The notes under the pieces were generated by a model. That model ran no database searches and had not been told where the DNA came from. It saw nothing but the letters and a program-made list of their open reading frames with translations. A stretch of 64,000 nt of DNA. Source: JAHIYG01 sp041306075 (lineage in GTDB: Archaea > Altiarchaeota > Altiarchaeia > IMC4 > SCGC-AAA252-I15). Both the position numbers and the translations under genes were made by a program. Below, in pieces: positions 50,082-59,600 of the stretch (position 1 is its first letter; every line of letters starts with the position of its first letter). The stretch covers positions 1 to 64,000 of the forward strand of contig JBFYKH010000008.1 of the NCBI GenBank assembly GCA_041306075.1. The letters are read 5' to 3'.

Positions 50082-51162
50082 CGCCCTTCCTCTGAGTCAT
50101 CCTGTAGCCCATGACGACGCTCCTGTAACCGGATAGTTCCTCGTCCAGGGCCGGGTCCCCGGTGTCTACGAGGAGGTGGGGCGTCAGGTTGAGCTTCTCG
50201 GGCGTGGCGACGTATAGGATGTTCCTTGCCCCCACCGCCCGTATAACCCGCGGGCTGATCTGCTGTGTGCCGCGGCCGAACAGGAAGCCCTGGGCTCCTA
50301 TGGGAGAAACGAGGATTTTCGCCTTCGGCTCCCGGGCGAGGATGCCCAGGAGGTCTTTTTCGGATGCGTCCTTCAGCAGGGTCTTCCCCTCCTTGATGAC
50401 GTCGACTCCGAGCAGCGTCTTCTCGGCGCCCAGGAGGTCCGCTATCGCCTTGGTCGTCGAGCCCGCGCCGAGTATGTAGGCGGAGCCGTCGGACATGAAC
50501 TCCGACGCGAACACGGCTATCGCGCACTTTGACTCGTCGTCGTTGGAGGATGAAGGGAGCTTGCTCTCCTGCAGGAGCCCCGGCAGGTACGGGGTCCGGA
50601 GGAGGCCGTAGAGCCTGGTCTTAAGCTGGTTTCCCCTGTATGCTTCCTCGTCCACGTCCATGACTTCGGCATCCCTCAAATCCGCTTTTCCCCCCGCGTA
50701 GGCCGCCGTTATCTCTGCCGCGGCCTTCGGGCCTACCGCGAAGACTCCGGAGTGCATCTTCACGCCGGAGGGTATGCCGACGACAGGGATTGTAGTGCCT
50801 AACGCCGCGTAGACGTCCCGCGCGGTGCCGTCGCCGCCGGAGAATAGCAAGAGCTCCGCCCCCGCCTCCCTGAACCTCAGGCAGGCGTCCCTCGTGTCCT
50901 GGCCAGACGTTTCCAGGCCGCAGTCGTACACGACGGCATGCGCCAGCCCTGACATGAGTTCGCCGCCCATCCGGCCGGACGCGGTGAGGAACTCGATTCC
51001 GGGGGGATTCTCCCCGAACGCCTCCAGGCACTCCCTCGCCCTCATGCCGGCCCGGGGTTCGGCGCCGCGCCTCAGCGCCTCCGCGAGGACGCCGTCGGTC
51101 CCCTTGAGGCCGACCATGCCGCCCATGCCGGCTATGGGGTTGACGACGAACCCTATTTTCAC
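50062..51162 (-). CDS. ATP-NAD kinase-like protein
   Basis: This 366-residue protein starts at GTG 51162 (MKIGFVVNPIAGMGGMVGLKGTDG), the typical N terminus of archaeal ATP-NAD kinase-family proteins. The GGDGT-like motif appears in LLLFSGGDGTARDVYAAL, and PVVGIPSGVKMHSGVFAV corresponds to the second family region. It should phosphorylate NAD or a related substrate such as a lipid or sugar. Earlier in-frame starts would lie over the inverted repeat at 51184. Confidence 0.87.
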   Translation of the reverse strand: MKIGFVVNPIAGMGGMVGLKGTDGVLAEALRRGAEPRAGMRARECLEAFGENPPGIEFLTASGRMGGELMSGLAHAVVYDCGLETSGQDTRDACLRFREAGAELLLFSGGDGTARDVYAALGTTIPVVGIPSGVKMHSGVFAVGPKAAAEITAAYAGGKADLRDAEVMDVDEEAYRGNQLKTRLYGLLRTPYLPGLLQESKLPSSSNDDESKCAIAVFASEFMSDGSAYILGAGSTTKAIADLLGAEKTLLGVDVIKEGKTLLKDASEKDLLGILAREPKAKILVSPIGAQGFLFGRGTQQISPRVIRAVGARNILYVATPEKLNLTPHLLVDTGDPALDEELSGYRSVVMGYRMTQRKGVKAASR

Positions 51163-51183
51163 GGCTAAGTTATGGTGGGGGGC

Positions 51184-51201
51184 GGTTATTAGCGAATAAC
51201 C
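51184..51201. promoter_or_regulatory. Inverted repeat at the promoter of the NAD-kinase-like gene
   Basis: The arms ggttatt (51184-51190) and aataacc (51195-51201) are perfect reverse complements around agcg. They lie 22-39 nt before GTG 51162 and cover the AT-rich element where a TATA box is expected. This is a candidate operator. Confidence 0.45.
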
Positions 51202-51465
51202 CCGCAGCAGAACTGCAGGACACAACGGAGACACCGGTCTCTGTGCGCACAAACAACACGGTTGTTTGTTGCATCCGCGGGGCCATCACTCGCCAGACAG
51301 GCGAATCCCCATCATCCCCGCTAGAGCGCAGCGGTGTATGCCTGCCTGAGCGAATCATGCGGCGCAGAAGACGGCCGGCGATCCGACTTGCACGGGCCAG
51401 CAGCTTACGCCACCGCCGCCTGGATACGCAGCCCGATAGGCCCCCCCAATAACCCGGATGCCAGG
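51202..51465. other. Gene-free stretch between NAD-kinase-like and UbiX genes
   Basis: I find no credible gene in these 264 bp, the longest such gap apart from promoters. It contains a hairpin, acaaacaac paired with gttgtttgt around acg (about 51246-51266). The minus strand reads gatgatgg and gtgatgg at about 51302-51340, which loosely recall C/C' boxes. No D box completes a C/D guide RNA, and no tRNA arms were seen. Confidence 0.5.
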
Positions 51466-52011
51466 TCAGCCGCCCCAGCGCCGGTACAGCTTATGGCCTA
51501 TCCCGAGGGCATCGAGTATCTTTCCCGTGATGAAGTCCGTGACGTCGTCTATCGTCTTCGGGCCGCTGTAGTATGCGACGTTCGGCGGCAGTATTATCGC
51601 GCCCGCGAGCTTGAGCGCGCGCATGTTCTCTATCGCCGCGAGCGTGAGCGGCGTGTCCCTCGGGGCCACTATGAGGCGGCCGCCGAGCTTCAGGACGTTC
51701 TCCGCGGCGCGGGTTATGAGGTTGCCGGCGTAGCCGTTCGCCACCGCCGAGAGCGTCTTCATGCTGCATGGTACGACGACCATCGCGTCCATGACGTTCG
51801 AGCTTGATGCCAGGGGCGAGTACATGTCGTGTTCCCCGTGGACCCTAGAGGCGAGCCTGCCGAGCGCCCCCAGGTCCACGCCCTCGTGGGAGGCCACCTC
51901 GGCCGCGCCGCCGCTCACGATAAGGTGGGTTTCATGGCCTTTGAGGTTTTGGAGCAGCCGTTCGGCGAGCACCGTCCCGGAGGCTCCGGTGACCGCGACT
52001 ACGATTTTCAT
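51466..52011 (-). CDS. ubiX: UbiX-family flavin prenyltransferase
   Basis: This enzyme of 181 residues makes prenylated FMN for UbiD-type decarboxylases. Family marks are the flavin loop VTGASGTVLAERLL, VVVPCSMKTLSAVANGYAGNLITRAAENVLK and PRDTPLTLAAIENMRAL. No ubiD gene lies in the window. A TATA-like element at 52035-52046 fits a leaderless start. Confidence 0.95.
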   Translation of the reverse strand: MKIVVAVTGASGTVLAERLLQNLKGHETHLIVSGGAAEVASHEGVDLGALGRLASRVHGEHDMYSPLASSSNVMDAMVVVPCSMKTLSAVANGYAGNLITRAAENVLKLGGRLIVAPRDTPLTLAAIENMRALKLAGAIILPPNVAYYSGPKTIDDVTDFITGKILDALGIGHKLYRRWGG

Positions 52012-52049
52012 GGGGATACTATATATCCGGCCCCTATATTATACCTTCG

Positions 52050-53141
52050 ATGGAGTACAGGGTCGTCACGGAGGGTTCCACGAGGCTTAACGCCCCAGCC
52101 GGGGGAGGCGTGTCCAAGAGGGAGGAGGTGTTCTACAACCCCCACATGGCGCTGAACCGGGACGTCACCGTGGCCCTGTGCAGGCTCCTTAGGCCGAGGA
52201 GCTTCCTCGACGCCATGGCAGGAAGCGGGGCCAGGGGCGTGAGGGTCGCGAACGAGGCCGGCACCGACGTCGTGCTCAACGACCTCAACCCGAGGGCTGT
52301 CACGCTCATAGGCGAGAACGCCAAGCTCAACGGCGTAGCCGTCAGGGTGGAGACCAGGGATGCGAGGCATCTGATGTCCGGGGAACGGTTCGATTACGTC
52401 GACCTGGACCCCTTCGGCCCCCCCGTCGCATTCGTCGACGCCGCCCTGGCGTCCGTGAGGATAGGCGGCGTGCTCGGCGTCTGCGCCACGGACACTAGCG
52501 CCCTGTGCGGCACCTACCCGAGGGCGTGCCAGAGGAAATACGACGCCCTGCCCTTGAGGTGCGACTGCTATGACGAGCTCGGATTGAGGATACTATTGGG
52601 GTTCATAGGGAGGGCGGCCCTCCGGTTCGAGCGGGGGATAGACCCCCTGTTCTGCCACAGCACCAGGCATTACATGAGGGTGCAGGCGAGGGTGCACGGC
52701 AGGCACTCCAGGACACAGAGGGACATAGGCTACCTCCAGTACTGCCCGGACTGCATGTGGAGGGGCTACGCACAACTGGACGGCCTGGCGGTCCTCTGCT
52801 GCTGCGGCCGCCGGCTTAGGACGGCAGGCCCCATGTGGATGGGCCGGTTCGCGGACCCGGAGTTGTGCGCCAGGCTCTCCTCGGCGCTTGTGGAGGGGGA
52901 ATTCGGGAACAGGGCGAAGGCCGTGAAGCTCGCAGACACCGTGCGCGCTGAGCAGGATGTGACGGCCCCGTACTACGACCTGCACGCCATGTGCAAGAGG
53001 CTTAGGGTCCCGGCCAGGAGCATGGCGGACGCACAGGCCGCGGTAAAGTCGGGCGGAGGATTGTTCGCCAGGACGCACTTCAACGACACCGGATTCAGGA
53101 CGGACCTGCCGGTTGGTTCATTCGCGCCGGCCCTGAAGTAG
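52050..53141 (+). CDS. trm1: tRNA (guanine26-N2)-dimethyltransferase
   Basis: A 363-residue class I methyltransferase that makes m2,2G at position 26 of tRNA. Features include VFYNPHMALNRDVTVAL, motif I FLDAMAGSGARGVRVANEAG, VLNDLNPRAVTLI, VDLDPFGPPVAFVDAAL and CATDTSALCGTYPRACQRKY. The C-terminal domain has zinc-binding CPDCMW and CCCGRRL. ATG 52050 is preceded at leaderless spacing by an AT-rich box (52019-52028). Confidence 0.96.
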   Translation: MEYRVVTEGSTRLNAPAGGGVSKREEVFYNPHMALNRDVTVALCRLLRPRSFLDAMAGSGARGVRVANEAGTDVVLNDLNPRAVTLIGENAKLNGVAVRVETRDARHLMSGERFDYVDLDPFGPPVAFVDAALASVRIGGVLGVCATDTSALCGTYPRACQRKYDALPLRCDCYDELGLRILLGFIGRAALRFERGIDPLFCHSTRHYMRVQARVHGRHSRTQRDIGYLQYCPDCMWRGYAQLDGLAVLCCCGRRLRTAGPMWMGRFADPELCARLSSALVEGEFGNRAKAVKLADTVRAEQDVTAPYYDLHAMCKRLRVPARSMADAQAAVKSGGGLFARTHFNDTGFRTDLPVGSFAPALK

Positions 53142-53750
53142 CGATGGCAGTTCCGCGACCGAGCCGACTATGTCTTCGACGCCGTTGTCCCTGAAGTCTT
53201 CCGCGTATCCTCCCCCGGAGAGGACCGCCACGAAGCCGCATCCGGCGTCGAGCGCGCACCTGGCGTCTATGACGCTGTCGCCTATGTAGACGGCGTCCCC
53301 GGCGGTTATTCCAAGGCCTTCGCACACCTGGGTCATCGCCCTCGGGTCGGGCTTGTTGTGCCGGAGGTCGTCCCTGCCCCAGACGCGCTTGAAGATGCCG
53401 TCGCTTAAACCGGCCTTCTCGAGCGCAGGCTTGAGCGTCCGCACGCCCCTCGAGCTCATCAGGGCGAGCGTGTAGCCGCCCGAGAGGGACTCTAAAGCCT
53501 CCCGGACGCCGGGTATCGGGTCCATCCGCTCCGCCGACTGGTCGTAGTGTCTTGTGAACTCGCGAGGGTCAAGGCCCGGCCAGAACGCCCGGATGATGTC
53601 GTCCCATGAGCGGCCCACCTCCCGGGTGAACTGGCGGTGGGTTACCGGCGGCAGACACATGGCCGCCATGGCCCGCTGGTATTCGGCCCATATGCTCGTT
53701 ATGCTGTCCACCAATGTGCCGTCGAAGTCGAACACCAATGCTTCAGCCAT
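53118..53750 (-). CDS. HAD-superfamily phosphatase (phosphoglycolate phosphatase-like)
   Basis: This 210-residue hydrolase has the nucleophile motif DFDGTLVDS at residue 8, motif II MSSRG, the lysine in HNKPDPRAM and the motif IV pair IGDSVIDARCALDAG. A helical cap of about 70 residues sits after motif I as in the Gph/PGP group. The substrate is unknown. Its C-terminal end overlaps trm1 by 24 nt on the opposite strand. Confidence 0.92.
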   Translation of the reverse strand: MAEALVFDFDGTLVDSITSIWAEYQRAMAAMCLPPVTHRQFTREVGRSWDDIIRAFWPGLDPREFTRHYDQSAERMDPIPGVREALESLSGGYTLALMSSRGVRTLKPALEKAGLSDGIFKRVWGRDDLRHNKPDPRAMTQVCEGLGITAGDAVYIGDSVIDARCALDAGCGFVAVLSGGGYAEDFRDNGVEDIVGSVAELPSLLQGRRE

Positions 53751-53786
53751 GTCTTAAATATGGCCCCACACATTAATATCAGTCAG

Positions 53787-54116
53787 ATGGACTTGATGAC
53801 TTCCGGCGCATACCAGCTCTACAGGCTTTTGCGTGGCTCGGGAGACGCCGAGTTCACTTTCCGGAGGGTGGAGCCCAAGTCCGAGGACCGCAACCCCGAT
53901 GAGCCGAGGTTCAACTTGGCGCCTGGGGCCGGCTATTTCGTCTACCCGATACCGCACACGACTTTCAACGAGGTCCTGAAGGCGATACATGGCATCAACG
54001 ACATCGTTGCGATAAACAAGGCTAACCTCATCCTGACGGTGGACCCTGCGGCGCTGAGCGAACAGCAGTTTCATCTCCTGTCCCGGGAGTTCATAGAATT
54101 CTCCCACGCCAAATGA
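53787..54116 (+). CDS. Unknown small protein coupled to nurA
   Basis: A 109-residue alpha/beta protein with the sequence YFVYPIPHTTFNEVLKAIHGINDIVAINKANLILTVDPAALSEQQF. No family is recognised. ATG 53787 has a TATA-like cttaaatat (53753-53761) at leaderless spacing, while ATG 53760 and 53796 are alternatives. Its stop overlaps the nurA start as ATGA (54113-54116), so a role with NurA in DNA end processing is possible. Confidence 0.68.
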   Translation: MDLMTSGAYQLYRLLRGSGDAEFTFRRVEPKSEDRNPDEPRFNLAPGAGYFVYPIPHTTFNEVLKAIHGINDIVAINKANLILTVDPAALSEQQFHLLSREFIEFSHAK

Positions 54117-55114
54117 AACCCCTGGAAACTGACTTCTCAGTCCCAGCCGACGAAGCCGAATCCCTGGCCCGCGGATTCAAGTGCAATGGCAGGGACGCAT
54201 TACGGCAGGAGGAGGTGAGGGTTAGGCTCGCCTCGGCCGGCTACGTGCCGAGGAAGCTCGCACCCGCCGCCTCGAGGGCGTCCTTCCTTGCGGGGGACTG
54301 CTCCTCGGCCGTCAGGGAGCTCAGGTACAATGCCCTGTGGGCGGCCCATGCGGTCGCCGTATACGGCGTCTACGACGGGGGGGAGCACCGCGACATGCTC
54401 GCAGGATACGGCGGCATACGCTACGGCGGCCTCAGGTACTCGAACTACGCCGGGCTCGGGGAGATAATCCCGTACGGCGACGTGGAAGCGCGCTCAGGCG
54501 CCGAGAGGGCCTGTTTCGAGTACGAGTCCATGTCCAGGGCCTACCGGGAGCTGGAGTCCGAGGGCTTGAAGCCGGACATCATGCTCTTCGACGGGAGCCT
54601 TTACACGTCGAAGCGGAGCCTGGAGGCGGCCGGTGGGAAGAGCAGGGAGGCGGCCCGGGCCAGGAAGGCGCTGGAGGAGGCGGCCGGCCTCGCCAGGGCC
54701 GTGGGCATGGTGGAGGACAGCCACTCCACGGACTTGGCTGAAGACGCCGGCTACGAGTTCACGGACCTCCTCCTGATGGACGTCGCCTTGAACCCCGGGG
54801 AGTACGTGGCGGACCCGAGGGACGGCGTTAGCATATGCTACATGAAGCTGCCGGGCAAGCCGCTGCCGCACGTGCCGTCCGCAAGAAGCCAGCCTTTGAC
54901 AGTGCGGTGGGAGTTCGGGTACGCGGACTATGAGGGGGACCTCAACCGCCTCGCCGGGATATGGCTTTCCGAGGACGACATCCTCCACCCCCAGCTTTAT
55001 CCGCTGAGGATAGCCGACCACCTTACCCGGAGGGTGAGGGCGCAGGGGATGCTCGACGAGGTCGAGTCCCGGCTCCTCCTCGAGAGGAAGTACAGGGAGC
55101 TCAGGCAGGGGTGA
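54113..55114 (+). CDS. nurA: NurA 5'-3' nuclease
   Basis: A 333-residue nuclease that works with the HerA helicase and Mre11-Rad50 in end resection. The NurA domain is visible in SFLAGDCSSAVRELR (first acidic metal ligand), MLFDGSLYTSKRS, VEDSHSTDLAE, and the C-terminal YPLRIADHLTRRV. No herA, mre11 or rad50 lies in the window. It is preceded by an overlapping unknown gene. Confidence 0.88.
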   Translation: MKPLETDFSVPADEAESLARGFKCNGRDALRQEEVRVRLASAGYVPRKLAPAASRASFLAGDCSSAVRELRYNALWAAHAVAVYGVYDGGEHRDMLAGYGGIRYGGLRYSNYAGLGEIIPYGDVEARSGAERACFEYESMSRAYRELESEGLKPDIMLFDGSLYTSKRSLEAAGGKSREAARARKALEEAAGLARAVGMVEDSHSTDLAEDAGYEFTDLLLMDVALNPGEYVADPRDGVSICYMKLPGKPLPHVPSARSQPLTVRWEFGYADYEGDLNRLAGIWLSEDDILHPQLYPLRIADHLTRRVRAQGMLDEVESRLLLERKYRELRQG

Positions 55115-55147
55115 CGTTTATATTCACCCCCTGACAATTCTTATCCT

Positions 55148-56653
55148 ATGAAGGTCAGCGTCCACTCTTATGCGATAGAGACCGGCAAGCCGATAGTCGT
55201 CCTCAACGGGGAGGACATGAAGGAGCTCGGCGTCCACATAGGCGACAGGGTCCGGATAAGCAAGGACGGGAAGGCCCAGGTGACCGCGATAATAGACGCC
55301 ACCACGTCGCTCGTCGGCGCCGGGGAGATGGCGGTCTTCGAGGAGGTCAAGGAGGCCCTGGACCTCGACGACGGAGAGGAGGTCGAGCTCAAGACCGCGT
55401 CCAGGCCTAAGTCGATAGAGTTCATAAAGAAGAAGCTTCAGGGACAGCACCTCCACGGCCACGAGATGACGTCCATCGTCCAGGACATCGTGGAGAACAA
55501 CCTCTCCGACATAGAGTTGACTGCCCTCATGGTGGCGGCCTACATCAGGGGCTACGACACCGACGAGACCGTCGCGCTCACCCAGGCGATGGTGGAGACC
55601 GGCGAGCAGATAGACTTCGGCCCGGACACCGTGGACAAGCACTGCATCGGCGGCGTCGCCGGGAACAGGACGACTATGCTCGTAGTCCCAATTATGGCGG
55701 CCGCGGGCCTCACGATGCCGAAGACCAGCTCCAGGGCCATCACCTCCCCCGCGGGGACGGCGGACACCATGGAGGTCCTGGCTAACGTGGAGTTCACTAT
55801 AACGGAACTCAAGGAGATAGTGAAGACGACGGGGGCCTGCATAGTATGGGGCGGCGCGGTGAACCTCGCCCCGGCCGACGACAAGATAATCCGCGTCGAG
55901 TACCCGCTGTCCATAGACCCGGAGGGCCAGGTGCTGGCGAGCGTCATGGCCAAGAAGAAGAGCGTGGGCTCGGATTACCTGGTGATAGACATACCGTACG
56001 GGAAGGGTGCGAAGATAGACGACCTCAACAACGCATACGACCTTGCGAGGAAGTTCATACAGCTCGGGACCCGCCTTGAAATCAAGACCAAATGCCTCGT
56101 CACGGACGGCAGCGCCCCCATAGGCCGCGGCATAGGCCCGGCCCTGGAGGCGAGGGACATACTCCTGTGCCTGGACGGGAAGGGGCCGATGGACCTGACG
56201 AACAAGAGCATAGACCTTGCCGCCGCGCTCCTTGAGCTGACCGGGAAGGTCCGGCTCGGGGAGGGCCGGGGCGTCGCAGAGAACCTGCTCTCAAGCGGGA
56301 AGGCGAAGCTGAAGATGATGGAGATAATCGACGAGCAGGGCGGCGACAGCAGGATGAAGCCGTCCGACGTGCCAGTGGGCGACAAGACGTTCGACATCCT
56401 CTCGGACAGGACCGGCCGGGTCCACAGCGCGGACAGCAAGCTCATATCGAAGGTCGCCAGGACCGCCGGTGCGCCGAAGGACAGGGGGGCGGGAATTTAC
56501 CTCCACGCATGCGTCGGCGACAGCGTCAAGAAGGGGGACAGGCTGTACACCATACACGCGACGAGCGAGACCAAGCTCGACGAGGCCATAAAGCTCGCCC
56601 AGCAGATAGCGCCGATGCGAATCGGCGGACTGATTCTGGAGGAGGTCGTGTAG
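55148..56653 (+). CDS. deoA: AMP phosphorylase
   Basis: The first enzyme of the archaeal AMP-to-RuBP route, which splits NMP with phosphate to ribose 1,5-bisphosphate. The 501 residues have the archaeal N-terminal domain (about 1-80) and then the phosphorylase core: KLQGQHLHGHEMTSIVQDIV, VDKHCIGGVAGNRTTML, MPKTSSRAITSPAGTADTMEV and CIVWGGAVNLAPADD. The tail is also conserved. TATA-like gtttatat (55117-55124) supports ATG 55148. RuBisCO and the isomerase lie outside the window. Confidence 0.95.
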   Translation: MKVSVHSYAIETGKPIVVLNGEDMKELGVHIGDRVRISKDGKAQVTAIIDATTSLVGAGEMAVFEEVKEALDLDDGEEVELKTASRPKSIEFIKKKLQGQHLHGHEMTSIVQDIVENNLSDIELTALMVAAYIRGYDTDETVALTQAMVETGEQIDFGPDTVDKHCIGGVAGNRTTMLVVPIMAAAGLTMPKTSSRAITSPAGTADTMEVLANVEFTITELKEIVKTTGACIVWGGAVNLAPADDKIIRVEYPLSIDPEGQVLASVMAKKKSVGSDYLVIDIPYGKGAKIDDLNNAYDLARKFIQLGTRLEIKTKCLVTDGSAPIGRGIGPALEARDILLCLDGKGPMDLTNKSIDLAAALLELTGKVRLGEGRGVAENLLSSGKAKLKMMEIIDEQGGDSRMKPSDVPVGDKTFDILSDRTGRVHSADSKLISKVARTAGAPKDRGAGIYLHACVGDSVKKGDRLYTIHATSETKLDEAIKLAQQIAPMRIGGLILEEVV

Positions 56654-56657
56654 CCGT

Positions 56658-59600
56658 TCACTCGCCCTTGTTCAGGGCTTGGAAGTACGCCACCCTGATT
56701 TTCGCGCCTATCTCGCTGATTTCCACTGCAAGCTTCCTGTATTCGCGCTGGTTCAGGGAGGCCGTCAGCCTGCTTGCCCCGGCTTCGAGGCCGCCGGTGT
56801 CGCCGCCCCGCCGTTGTATCTCCGTTATCATCGCCTGATGCCGGGCGACGACCGCTTCGAGCCGCGTGTACATGGACGAGTCCTGCTCCTCCGTCCGGCG
56901 CTCGCTCTCCACTGCCTTCTTGAGGGCGTCCTCCTCCCGCTGCATCTCCTCCGCTTTCTTCCTCGCGGCCTCCTGCCGCTCCATAGCCGTAAGGAGCCTC
57001 CAGGCTGCCAAGTCCGCAGTGAGTTTGTCCATGGCCTTTTGCCTGAGTTTGTCCAGGTTGTCTTTCCGCTTTTGCGCCTCCTTTATCTCTTCAGGCGTCG
57101 GCTCCGGGGTTTCCGGTGCGCGCTCCCGCTGCTTCGGCTCCTGGGTTTCGGAGGTTCGCTCAGGCGGCTTCGGCTCCCAATTCGTCTGCGTCTTGGGCAG
57201 GGGGCCGCCGGACGTCGAGTCGGCGGTGGTCGCCGTCGACTTTGGGGGGGATAGGTCTATCCCGAGGAGGGTGGTCTTCGTCTCCAGGTCGTTGACGCTC
57301 CTGGCCCCTAGCTTGTCCAGAAGCTCCTGGGCGCCCTCCTTGTCTCCTCCCTTGAGCCTGGCCTTCACCTCCCTCAATGTCGAGCGCTTAAGCTCCGCGG
57401 CCACTCCCTCGGGCGTAGCCTCGACCGTGGACCCTTTCTTGGCGTATTTCTGGAGCCTTCCGGCCGCATCCTCGGCCCTGCCGTTCTTCAGGAGTTCGAT
57501 TGCATCGTCCCTGGTCTGCGCGCGGCCGACGTATTCGTCCACCATCCGGGCGTCCATCTTGGCGAGGCTGGACAGCCCTTCTATAGTGTAGGAGGTCTTC
57601 AGTATGTTGCTCATCGTCTCGTTGTCCACCTTCCCGCGTATCTTCTCAAGGCCGTCGATTGCGTTGTATATGCTGTCCTTCAGCCGCCTTTTCTCCTCGA
57701 CCGTGAGGTCTTTGCCGTACGCTTCGATGTAGGTGTCCCGCAGATGCCGCCTGACCTCTTCCGAGCCCCTGAAGCCTCCCTCGACCGAAGCCTCCGCCGG
57801 GAAGTACGAGTTCATCTCGTTTATCATCCTGAACTCGACCTCCCTGCGCTTCAGTATGTGTTTCCTAAGCCGCTCTATCTCCTTCTCGTCCGTTATGCCG
57901 GCCGCCTTCACCCGCTCGTCAAGCTCCTTCCGGGTCGCCGCCTCCAGCGCCTCCTTCCGGAGCGTGCTCATCGTGGCGTCAACCCTGAACTTCTCGTGCG
58001 CGGCCTCGTGGACGACCGTCCTTTCCGTGTCGCTCCCTATGCTGGCCTGGCTGCCCTTCTCCAGGATTTCTCCGGAGATTATGTTCAGGCCGACCACTTC
58101 GCCCTTCTTCGGCGGAGAGTTGAAGCCCCCCCAGTTGCCCTTGCTCTCCATGAACTTGTCGACGAGGCCGGGGGAGTCTCCCTTGCCCTTCCAGTCAGCC
58201 TTGTCAACCACTATCGCGTAGGGGGATATGTCGCCTATGCCGCTCGCCCTCATCCGCTCCATGTAAGCCTCGTTCGTGCTCAAATCGATGAAACTAGCGG
58301 ACTTCAGGTCTTCGGCGGTGACGTCCTTGCCCCGCCGTTTAGTCGACTCGATTAGGTAGTTTACCGCCGCCTCCCTCTCCTTGGAGCCTTCGGCGGCGTT
58401 GAGCCCGGACAGTATCGCCTTGTGCTCTTCCTCGGCCCGGTCGTGCCGTATCTGCCTGACATGCCTTAGGATTCCCTCGACCTGCTGGCCTGAAGCGCCT
58501 TCGGACCGCATCTTGTCGGTGATGATTCTGTCGGACATGTTGTATAGCGTCTCGTTCGTGGCGATGCCAGTGTCCCTGTTCCTGCGCATCTTGTCGAGGG
58601 CGGTTTTGACCGACGCGTCCGTCATAACCTGGTCGGGACTCATGCCGGTCATCCTGCCGACCATCTCAAGCTCGGCCGCGGCCTCGTTGTTGTCGTAGAG
58701 GCTCACGCCGTTGCGTTTCAGCGATTCGGCGTACGCCGTCTGCTCAGGCGTCAACGGCACATCGGCTGCATAAGCTCCCGGCATCGGGGTCGAGACGCCC
58801 AGGGATGCCCTGTCTCTCCTGCCGGAACGGGCGCCGCCAGCATCGGCCACCTGGCCCCCGAGCGGCCCGGAGCTGCCAGTCGGCTCCTGCATCATCTGGC
58901 TTGCCGGCACGTCCGGCGTGATGCCGCTCTTCTGCCAGAATTCTCCGGGTTGTATTTGCTTTGAGAGCTCCGGGTTCGAAGAGTATATGGAGGCGAGGTT
59001 CCGGGCCTTGACTTCGCCTGAGTCGAGCCTCTTCACGTAGTCCTGCACGGTGCTGGACTTGTATATGTCCGGCATGTTCCGCTCGAAGAGCTGCCTCTGC
59101 CCGCTCTCCTGGCTGAGGAGGAACCTCCAGTTCGGGTTGTTGTGGTCGAGGAAGTCGGCCTCTGTCTTGTAGGGGCCCGTACCCCAGTTAGCCCTCGTGA
59201 ACGACGTGTTCAGCACGTCGAAGTGGCTTTGCATCCGCTCCGTCCCCGAGCCGTCCTCCTTCCAGCGGAACCATCCGTTCGGGTTCCTGAACCCGAGTTC
59301 GGAATGCGTCCTGAGGTTCTCTATGTCCCGGTCGGCAAACGACGGGAACATCCCCTTGAGTTCGGCGGACGAGTAGCGTTCGGTGTTGCCGTGCCCGCTA
59401 ACCCACCCCTTGAGGGAGAGCTCCATGCCCGTGAACCTGTTCCTCTGCAGGTCGTCGCTGAGGCTCTGCGCCTGCACCTGGACGGCCTTCATCTCTTCGT
59501 CCGCTATCTGGCCTGCGAGGCCGCCTACGTAGCCGAGGCCGCCGGCGACGGTGCCGAGGCCGGGAAGCACTACCGTGCCTTTGGCGAGGGCTTCGGCGAG

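Noticed and set aside
51300..51345. Possible C/D box guide RNA on the minus strand
   Set aside because: C-like and C'-like boxes are present, but the D boxes do not match CTGA and the guide spacing is poor.
51243..51452. Arg-rich open frame of 69 codons
   Set aside because: Biased composition, no promoter and no similarity. It lies in a region that looks non-coding on both strands.
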